Shown here piece by piece: positions 13,956 to 18,577 of a stretch of 18,577 bases of DNA. Location of the stretch: positions 1 to 18,577 of the forward strand of contig CACZPT010000182.1 of NCBI GenBank assembly GCA_902783085.1, written 5' to 3'. The translations under genes were made by a program, and so were the position numbers. Under the pieces are notes generated by a model. It ran no database searches, had not been told where the DNA came from, and was given only the letters and a program-made list of their open reading frames with translations. This stretch comes from an uncultured Methanobrevibacter sp. Its GTDB lineage: Archaea > Methanobacteriota > Methanobacteria > Methanobacteriales > Methanobacteriaceae. Each line of letters opens with the position of its first letter. Position 1 is the first letter of the stretch.

Positions 13956-14437
13956 CGTTTTATTTTCATTATGTTTCCAAGAGTTCTTTCACCTGAAGAG
14001 TTGTTTATATATTGATTTAAATCAACTTCACTAACATTTTCCAATAATTTTATATCTAAAGCATCTTCAAATTTCTTTGTTAATTTTATATCCGGTGTCA
14101 TTTTGCCGGATTCTATTCTATTTATTACAGATACCCTTTCATTTATTTTTTTTCCTAAATCTTCTCTAGTCCAGTTTCTAGATTCTCTGGCTTTTCTAAT
14201 AGCTGAATTAAAGTTTTCAATTAATTCTTCAGTTGGTTCATCATTTCGCCTATAATTATTTTTAGGTTTTGTATTTTTTTTACTTTTTTTATTTTGTTGA
14301 AATTTAGGTTTTGGAGGTGTTTTTTGGATTTTTCCAAGTTTTGAACACTCTTCACATACAACCATAACTGATCCTTCAATCTTTGCCCTTATGGGATTTG
14401 TTTCATTTACTTGTTTACCACAAATTTCGCATTCCAT
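13949..14437 (-). CDS. Archaeal multiprotein bridging factor 1 (aMBF1), zinc ribbon plus HTH
   Basis: This 162-aa protein has the archaeal MBF1 layout. An N-terminal zinc ribbon (CEIC at 3-6 and CEEC at 28-31) is followed by a Lys/Asn-rich linker (about 38-70) and a Cro/C1-type helix-turn-helix (about 74-130: FNSAIRKARESRNWTREDLG, then VINRIESGKMTPD). It ends in a short basic tail. Unlike eukaryotic MBF1, which is a transcription coactivator, archaeal MBF1 has been tied to the ribosome and translation. ATG at 14437 has a TATA-like AAAATATATAA on the minus strand (14485-14495), giving a leader of about 25 nt. The gene is divergent from PAN and convergent with the DUF356-like gene. The assignment is firm and the cellular role is less so. 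Confidence 0.92.
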   Translation of the reverse strand: MECEICGKQVNETNPIRAKIEGSVMVVCEECSKLGKIQKTPPKPKFQQNKKSKKNTKPKNNYRRNDEPTEELIENFNSAIRKARESRNWTREDLGKKINERVSVINRIESGKMTPDIKLTKKFEDALDIKLLENVSEVDLNQYINNSSGERTLGNIMKIKRK

Positions 14438-14484
14438 ATTATCAGTTTCGATATTTTATTAATTAATGGTTTATCTTATTAACA

Positions 14485-14495
14485 TTATATATTTT
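14485..14495 (-). promoter_or_regulatory. TATA box of the aMBF1 gene
   Basis: Read on the minus strand this is AAAATATATAA, about 50 bp before the start codon. Transcription would begin near 14462. It lies about 40 bp from the PAN TATA box, so the divergent promoters are back to back. Confidence 0.45.
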
Positions 14496-14532
14496 AAGGA
14501 AATTTTTGTTTCATTGATATGAAATAAATAAC

Positions 14533-14540
14533 TTTAAATA
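14533..14540 (+). promoter_or_regulatory. TATA box of the PAN gene
   Basis: TTTAAATA at 14533-14540 predicts transcription start near 14560 and a leader of about 40 nt carrying the strong Shine-Dalgarno at 14591-14599. Confidence 0.5.
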
Positions 14541-14603
14541 TTTAATATCACAAATGTTATTAAAAGTAACTTAGATGTAAATGTTTACATGGAGATGATT
14601 TAC

Positions 14604-15857
14604 ATGGATGAATTTGATGATTTGGAAAATTCTTCTAAAGAACAATTAATAGAAAAAGTTGAATCTCTACGTGATGAGGTTAATTTTTTACGTGAAGAAA
14701 AATCCAAAGCTAAAAGTAATTTAATGTGGAAAGTTAGGAAATTAGAAAAAGATAAAGTTCTAATTGAAAATGAAAAAATTAGATTAGAGCGTGAAACTAA
14801 ATCCTTACGTTCTGAAGTAGAAAGATTTAGATCCCCACCTTTAGTTTTAGCAACTATTACAGAGGTTTTAGATGAAAATAGAATGACTGTAAAAAGCAGT
14901 ACTGGTCCTAGTTTTCTTGTTAACTATTCAAAATTTTTAGATGAAAAATTATTGGTTCCCGGTTCTAGAGTTGCACTAAACCAACAGACTTTTGGAATTG
15001 TGGAAGTTTTACCATCCGAAAAAGATGCTAATGTTTCAGGTATGGAAATCGAAACAAAACCTGATGTAACCTATGAAAATATTGGTGGGCTTGAAGAGCA
15101 AATTATTGAAGTTAAAGAAACTGTTGAATTACCTTTAAAAGAGCCAGAATTATTTGAAAAGATAGGTATTGATCCTCCTAAAGGTATTTTATTATATGGG
15201 CCTCCAGGAACTGGTAAAACATTGCTTGCAAAAGCAGTCGCTAATGAAACTAATGCAACATTTATTAAAATTGTTGCTTCTGAATTTGTTAAAAAATACA
15301 TTGGTGAAGGTGCAAGGCTTGTTCGTGAAGTATTTGAATTAGCTAAAGAAAAAGCTCCGGCTATTATTTTCATTGATGAACTTGATGCTGTTGCAGCTAA
15401 AAGACTTAAAAGTTCAACCAGTGGAGATAGGGAAGTTCAAAGAACTTTAATGCAATTATTAGCTGAATTAGATGGATTTGAATCAAGGGGAGATATTGGA
15501 ATTATAGGTGCTACAAACAGGCCGGATATTCTAGATCCTGCACTTTTAAGGCCTGGTCGTTTTGACAGGTTTATTGAAGTTCCACTTCCAAATGATGAAG
15601 GAAGAAGGGAAATTCTTAAAATTCATACTAAAAGAATGGCACTTGACGAAGAGGCAGACATTAACCTTTTATGTGATTTAACTGATGGTCTTTCTGGTGC
15701 TGATTTAAAAGCAGTTTGTACTGAAGCAGGTATGTTTGCAATTCGTGAAAAACGTGACAAAGTTACTGTTGCAGACTTTATGGATGCTGTTGATAAAGTT
15801 GTTGACTCTGAACATGATGAAGAGTTTAAAAAAGAAGCAGGAATCATGTTTGGTTAA
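14604..15857 (+). CDS. pan: Proteasome-activating nucleotidase PAN (AAA+ ATPase)
   Basis: The protein has 417 aa. PAN forms a hexameric ring that unfolds proteins and feeds them to the 20S proteasome. ATG at 14604 is chosen because GGAGATGAT (14591-14599) sits just upstream; earlier in-frame ATGs at 14589 and 14598 overlap or precede this site. A charged coiled coil (about 10-76) ends in Ser-Pro-Pro and is followed by the OB domain (about 80-138). The AAA+ core has Walker A GPPGTGKT (199-206), pore loop KYIGEG (231-236), Walker B IIFIDE (254-259), sensor ATN (303-305) and Arg fingers in LRPGRFDR (315-322). The C-terminus is IMFG, a hydrophobic-Phe-X version of the HbYX motif that opens the proteasome gate. 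A C/D box RNA starts about 11 bp after the stop. Confidence 0.96.
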   Translation: MDEFDDLENSSKEQLIEKVESLRDEVNFLREEKSKAKSNLMWKVRKLEKDKVLIENEKIRLERETKSLRSEVERFRSPPLVLATITEVLDENRMTVKSSTGPSFLVNYSKFLDEKLLVPGSRVALNQQTFGIVEVLPSEKDANVSGMEIETKPDVTYENIGGLEEQIIEVKETVELPLKEPELFEKIGIDPPKGILLYGPPGTGKTLLAKAVANETNATFIKIVASEFVKKYIGEGARLVREVFELAKEKAPAIIFIDELDAVAAKRLKSSTSGDREVQRTLMQLLAELDGFESRGDIGIIGATNRPDILDPALLRPGRFDRFIEVPLPNDEGRREILKIHTKRMALDEEADINLLCDLTDGLSGADLKAVCTEAGMFAIREKRDKVTVADFMDAVDKVVDSEHDEEFKKEAGIMFG

Positions 15858-15867
15858 ATATTAGTCT

Positions 15868-15938
15868 TTAAATAAGCCTATGATGAACCCTATGAGCTCT
15901 GATATGTGATGAATGATGGGCGAGCTGAGGCTTATTTT
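15868..15938 (+). ncRNA. C/D box guide RNA (archaeal sRNA) with two 12-nt guides
   Basis: All parts of a canonical archaeal C/D sRNA are present. Box C is ATGATGA (15880-15886), D' is CTGA (15899-15902), C' is GTGATGA (15906-15912) and D is CTGA (15925-15928). A perfect 9-bp terminal stem, AAATAAGCC (15870-15878) with GGCTTATTT (15929-15937), encloses them. Both guide spacers are exactly 12 nt (15887-15898 and 15913-15924), and D' and C' are 3 nt apart. L7Ae, Nop5 and fibrillarin would assemble on it to direct 2'-O-methylation of the target base paired with the fifth guide nucleotide from D or D'. It lies 12 nt after the PAN stop and may be processed from that mRNA. Ends are approximate. Confidence 0.9.
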
Positions 15939-15989
15939 CATACACTTTTTCTAAAACTTTATTTAAAATTAAATTCTAATATTATAATC

Positions 15990-16949
15990 ATGTTTAATAA
16001 AAAGGGTAATACAACCAATGAAAGAGTTATTTATCAAGCTAGACCTAATATGATTTTAGGTTGTAAAAAAGCTATTTTTGCTTTGATATTGTTAATTGTT
16101 GTTTTATCAGTTTCAGGATTAATTATACACTATATTGGTTCGATGCAAGTATATTTAATTTCTTATATTAAAGTTTCATTAACAAAATATACTGCAATTG
16201 GAATTTTTTTAATCGTACTTATTATTGTTATATATATTATATTTCAAATTGTGGGATGGTATTCTAAGGAGTATATTTTATCTGATTTAAAAATTACTGT
16301 AAAGTCAGGAATATTGTTTACTAATAAAAATTATATGCATTATTCAGCTATTCAGGATGTTAATACATCTCAAAGTTTTATTGCTAGAATTTTTAATGTG
16401 GGTTCAGTTTCAGTTTATAGTGCTTATGATAATAATCAGATATCTCTAGATTATATATCTGATCCTTCAAAAATTGAGGAAATAATATTTTCTAATATAT
16501 CAAATCCAGGATATTATAATAGATTTTCGAATAATATGGAGGATAGTTATCAAAATCGTGGAGAATATAATGATGATACTATAACTCCAATAACTCATGA
16601 AAGTAATTATCAAAAAAGCCATAATTATGAGTATTATCCACAGGATTTAGATAATGAAAATGAAAGAAGCTATTATGAATATGAACCTTATCCTAATCAG
16701 GATTCAGAATATAATGTTGGCGGAACTATGTCTGGAAATAAAAGTCACAAATCATATCCTGATGATGAAAGATATTATAATGAAGTAAGGCATGATTATT
16801 CATATGAAGACAATAATTATCATGATGATAATGAACCAGAACTTTATTATAATGATGCAGATAGTCAAGATGCCAGATTAAGAAATGAATATACGGATGG
16901 ATCCGGCGAAAATTTAATAAAACGACATTTTGACAAATTTAAAAAATAA
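15990..16949 (+). CDS. Membrane protein with bacterial PH-like (bPH2/DUF304) domain and Tyr-rich disordered tail
   Basis: The protein has 319 aa from ATG at 15990. Reading could extend upstream to GTG 15906, but that start lies inside the C/D RNA and gives an unconserved-looking stretch, so ATG 15990 is preferred. No Shine-Dalgarno is visible. NERVIYQARPN (10-20) is typical of DUF304 proteins just before the first membrane helix. Hydrophobic segments are at about 28-48 and 66-89. The bPH2 domain (about 93-168) includes YILSDLKITVKSGIL, MHYSAIQDVN and NVGSVSVYSA. The C-terminal half (about 172-319) is low-complexity, with about 22 Tyr in 148 residues plus many Asn, Asp, Glu and Ser, ending in a basic FDKFKK. 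Function is unknown; YdbS/YdbT relatives are membrane proteins often linked to envelope stress. Confidence 0.78.
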   Translation: MFNKKGNTTNERVIYQARPNMILGCKKAIFALILLIVVLSVSGLIIHYIGSMQVYLISYIKVSLTKYTAIGIFLIVLIIVIYIIFQIVGWYSKEYILSDLKITVKSGILFTNKNYMHYSAIQDVNTSQSFIARIFNVGSVSVYSAYDNNQISLDYISDPSKIEEIIFSNISNPGYYNRFSNNMEDSYQNRGEYNDDTITPITHESNYQKSHNYEYYPQDLDNENERSYYEYEPYPNQDSEYNVGGTMSGNKSHKSYPDDERYYNEVRHDYSYEDNNYHDDNEPELYYNDADSQDARLRNEYTDGSGENLIKRHFDKFKK

Positions 16950-16976
16950 ACTTTTTATATTTCAGGTGAATTTATA

Positions 16977-18011
16977 ATGGAATTGCTGTGTATACAATCT
17001 CAAGAACACCCTGAACTACCACAAGCTGAACTAAAAGCCGTTATCGAATGTGAAGGGATGAATACTAAAATAAATGTAATAACTGAAGGTTTAGTTATCC
17101 TAAAAGAAATTTCAAGTGAAAATATTGATGATTATTATAAAACTCTTACAAAAAGATTAGGATACACCCATGAAGTTCATGAAATAATAAAAAAATCATC
17201 TATTGAAAAATTAGATAATGATATCACCGAGATTAAATGGAATGACTTTATCTGTGATAACTTTTCTGTTAGAGTTAAAAGATTTAATTCAGATATTGAC
17301 ACCGTAAGTGTTGAAAGAAAAGTAGGGGCTCTGATTTTAAAAAATAGTGAAAATATTAAAGTCAATCTAACAAAACCAGAATCATTAATACGTTTAGTGG
17401 CTTTTAAAGATACAATATATGTGGCTATTGAAAAATATCATCTAAATAAAAAACATTTTGAAGAAATTAAACCCCATAAAAGACCGTTTTTCTATCCTGG
17501 CTCTATGAGTCCTAAATTAGCAAGATGTATGGTTAATTTATCCAGAGTAACTGAAGGGGATTTATTATTGGATCCCTTTTGTGGTACTGGAGGAATACTT
17601 ATTGAAGCAGGTTTAATCGGATGTAAAGTGGCAGGTTCTGATATAAACTGGAAAATGAAAAATGGAACAGCTATTAATCTAGAATATTGTGGCATAGAGG
17701 ATTATAGAACATTTAATCTGGATGTTCGTGAACTTAAAATGTATGAAAAAGTTGCAGGTGTTGTTACAGATCCACCTTATGGAATATCAACATCAACCGG
17801 GGATATTGAAGGTGATGATATTTTTAAAGAATTTTTCTATGCAATATCTGATAATATGAAAGATGATGCTTATTTGTGTATGGCAAGTCCACATTATGTA
17901 GATTTAAATCCTATGTTAAATGAAGTGGGTTTTGAACTTGTTGAACAGTATGGAATAAAAATGCACAGAAGTTTAACAAGAATCATTTCTGTTATACGAA
18001 AAAAAATTTAA
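16977..18011 (+). CDS. THUMP-domain tRNA methyltransferase, probably tRNA (guanine-10-N2)-dimethyltransferase
   Basis: The 344-aa protein joins an N-terminal RNA-binding THUMP domain (about 50-155) to a class I SAM methyltransferase. Marks are the linker RPFFYPGSMSPKLARCMVNL (169-188), motif I DPFCGTGGILIEA (199-211), the acidic residue in GSDIN (220-224) and the catalytic DPPYG (265-269), the D/N-PPY type used for N-methylation of guanine. Length and domain order fit the archaeal Trm-G10 (Trm11-like) enzymes that make m2G10/m2,2G10 in tRNA. Trm14-type enzymes that modify G6 are a close alternative. ATG at 16977 follows CAGGTGAAT (16964-16972), 27 bp after the previous gene. A hairpin and T-run follow the stop. 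Confidence 0.87.
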   Translation: MELLCIQSQEHPELPQAELKAVIECEGMNTKINVITEGLVILKEISSENIDDYYKTLTKRLGYTHEVHEIIKKSSIEKLDNDITEIKWNDFICDNFSVRVKRFNSDIDTVSVERKVGALILKNSENIKVNLTKPESLIRLVAFKDTIYVAIEKYHLNKKHFEEIKPHKRPFFYPGSMSPKLARCMVNLSRVTEGDLLLDPFCGTGGILIEAGLIGCKVAGSDINWKMKNGTAINLEYCGIEDYRTFNLDVRELKMYEKVAGVVTDPPYGISTSTGDIEGDDIFKEFFYAISDNMKDDAYLCMASPHYVDLNPMLNEVGFELVEQYGIKMHRSLTRIISVIRKKI

Positions 18012-18017
18012 TATATA

Positions 18018-18056
18018 AATAGATAGTTAACTTTATATACTACCTATTATTTTTTT
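18018..18056 (+). terminator. Terminator after the tRNA methyltransferase gene
   Basis: AATAG-A-TAGT (18018-18027) pairs with ACTA-C-CTATT (18039-18048), nine base pairs with one mismatch and an 11-nt loop. Seven T follow at 18050-18056. The stem begins 7 bp after the stop codon and would insulate the rRNA operon promoter downstream. Confidence 0.6.
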
Positions 18057-18297
18057 AAGCTTTTTCAGCTATTTTTAACTAATTTTTATTTAATTTTATT
18101 TTAATCATTTTTTTTATCTTTTAATTTTTCAAAATATATTATTTTAGAATTTTTTAAAAATTTAACAATTCAAAGATTAATTTTTTTTAATTCTAATTTA
18201 AAAGTATAATAAATTTTTATATTAGATATTTCCAATGATTATTTATAAAAAATGATATTTAAAAAAAATTGCAATAATTTTTAATTAACTTTGTTAA
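18057..18297. other. AT-rich spacer before the rRNA operon, no gene seen
   Basis: About 240 bp of almost pure A and T with many homopolymer runs. I see no open reading frame of note, RNA motif or strong dyad. Such a stretch may act as a flexible or curved upstream element for the strong rRNA promoter that follows, but nothing in the sequence proves this. Confidence 0.5.
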
Positions 18298-18325
18298 TAA
18301 TATATCCTTGTCTAATAGATGTGCT
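18298..18325 (+). promoter_or_regulatory. rRNA operon promoter
   Basis: TAATATAT at 18298-18305 is the best TATA-like element upstream of the 16S gene. About 23-25 bp downstream lies GTGC (18321-18324), matching the TGC-type start box of methanogen stable-RNA genes. Base composition changes sharply here, from nearly pure AT before to more balanced sequence after, as expected at the start of an rRNA leader. The leader would be about 230 nt. Confidence 0.55.
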
Positions 18326-18404
18326 ATGTGTTATATGGCGATGACCTAAGTTAAATTGTATTGACAATAATAACTATGATGGTTGCATTCCGCATGTAGC
18401 TATA

Positions 18405-18434
18405 CAAGTATGAGTACTTGAGTTCTTTCAAGTA
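18405..18434 (+). repeat. Two mutually exclusive hairpins in the rRNA leader
   Basis: CAAGTA (18405-18410) pairs perfectly with TACTTG (18415-18420) around a TGAG loop. The same middle arm, as TACTTGA (18415-18421), pairs perfectly with TCAAGTA (18428-18434). Only one can form at a time. CAAGTATGA is also a direct repeat (18405-18413 and 18429-18437). Another hairpin, ATTGAT/ATCAAT at 18465-18480, follows. They may help leader folding or processing. Confidence 0.55.
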
Positions 18435-18554
18435 TGATGTTGGTTTTGTAGATGTGGTGAAATTATTGATGATTATCAATTTTTTAGTGTATTACTCGTC
18501 TATGTTTTTTTAGCGTACTTCATATTAATTTTATGTTGTTCTGTTATGTGTTCA

Positions 18555-18577
18555 ATTCTGTTTGATCCTGGCAGATG
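18555..18577 (+). rRNA. 16S ribosomal RNA, 5' end only (cut by window edge)
   Basis: The last 23 bases contain TTTGATCCTGGCAG preceded by ATTCTG, the conserved start of 16S rRNA; in Methanobacteriales this region reads close to ATTCCGTTTGATCCTGGC. The mature 5' end is set at 18555 by comparison with other archaeal 16S genes, with an uncertainty of a few bases. The rest of the rRNA operon lies beyond the window. Confidence 0.88.

Noticed and set aside
14589..14603. Earlier start codons for PAN
   Set aside because: They overlap or precede the Shine-Dalgarno GGAGATGAT, which is correctly spaced for ATG 14604.
15906..15989. Upstream GTG extension of the bPH2 protein gene
   Set aside because: The GTG is the start of the C' box of the C/D RNA, and the extra 28 residues look non-conserved; ATG 15990 gives a normal N-terminus.
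18338..18480. A second C/D box RNA in the rRNA leader (GATGA-like boxes)
   Set aside because: The boxes are imperfect and I found no CTGA D box in the stretch.
18465..18486. Terminator in the rRNA leader
   Set aside because: A 6-bp AT-rich stem with a short T-run inside an rRNA leader is more likely part of leader folding, since transcription must continue into 16S.
1..18577. CRISPR arrays, insertion sequences, prophage, toxin-antitoxin or tRNA genes
   Set aside because: I searched by eye for regular repeats, transposase motifs, integrase motifs and cloverleaf-type sequence and found none.

Overview
The window is chromosomal DNA from a very AT-rich methanogenic archaeon of the order Methanobacteriales. 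Methanobrevibacter is most likely and Methanosphaera is possible. The evidence is a pseudomurein-type Mur ligase / MraY-like / ATP-grasp cluster, proteasome-activating nucleotidase (PAN), archaeal MBF1, a three-gene archaeal glutamate synthase, NikR beside a HycI-type [NiFe]-hydrogenase protease, SD sequences of the GGTGAT / GGAGGT type, and the first bases of a 16S rRNA gene (TTTGATCCTGGCAG) at the right edge. No phage, IS element, CRISPR or tRNA was seen. From memory, nikR, a Mur ligase/MraY pair and PAN also lie close together in Methanothermobacter, so most of this is conserved chromosome rather than a mobile island.

Layout. 1-460: AT-rich intergenic DNA ending in a promoter with a perfect GGAA-N6-TTCC site, the form of the NrpR nitrogen operator. 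461-3555: glutamate synthase split into glutaminase, GXGXG and FMN/Fe-S proteins, ending in a T-run terminator. 3647-5500 (minus): DUF2115-like protein, LOG-family phosphoribohydrolase and an exported thermonuclease. 5599-6066: small double winged-helix protein, probably on a leaderless mRNA. 6192-9033: nikR, a PRMT-like methyltransferase, hycI (which appears to start at ATT) and an ATP-grasp ligase. 9099-11611: MraY-like transferase and Mur ligase. 11780-13483: a membrane-anchored protein and an exported zinc-ribbon protein, closed by a hairpin terminator. 13512-13943: DUF356-like protein, convergent with aMBF1 (13949-14437, minus), which is divergent from PAN (14604-15857). Directly after the PAN stop lies a textbook C/D box guide RNA (15868-15938). 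Then come a membrane bPH2-domain protein with a Tyr-rich tail (15990-16949), a THUMP tRNA methyltransferase (16977-18011) and the promoter, leader and start of an rRNA operon (18298-18577).

How the genes fit together. The glt genes and their putative operator form a nitrogen-assimilation unit. NikR senses nickel, and HycI matures a nickel hydrogenase and is itself nickel-guided, so that pair is functionally coherent. The ATP-grasp, MraY-like and Mur ligase genes fit lipid-linked pseudomurein precursor assembly, and the two exported proteins after them may act at the envelope. PAN and aMBF1 serve protein quality control and translation/transcription. The C/D RNA, the THUMP methyltransferase and the rRNA operon form a stable-RNA neighbourhood.

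The strongest non-obvious observations are the unannotated C/D box sRNA in the PAN 3' region, the ATT start of hycI, the NrpR-type operator before glt, and the pair of exported proteins beside the pseudomurein genes.
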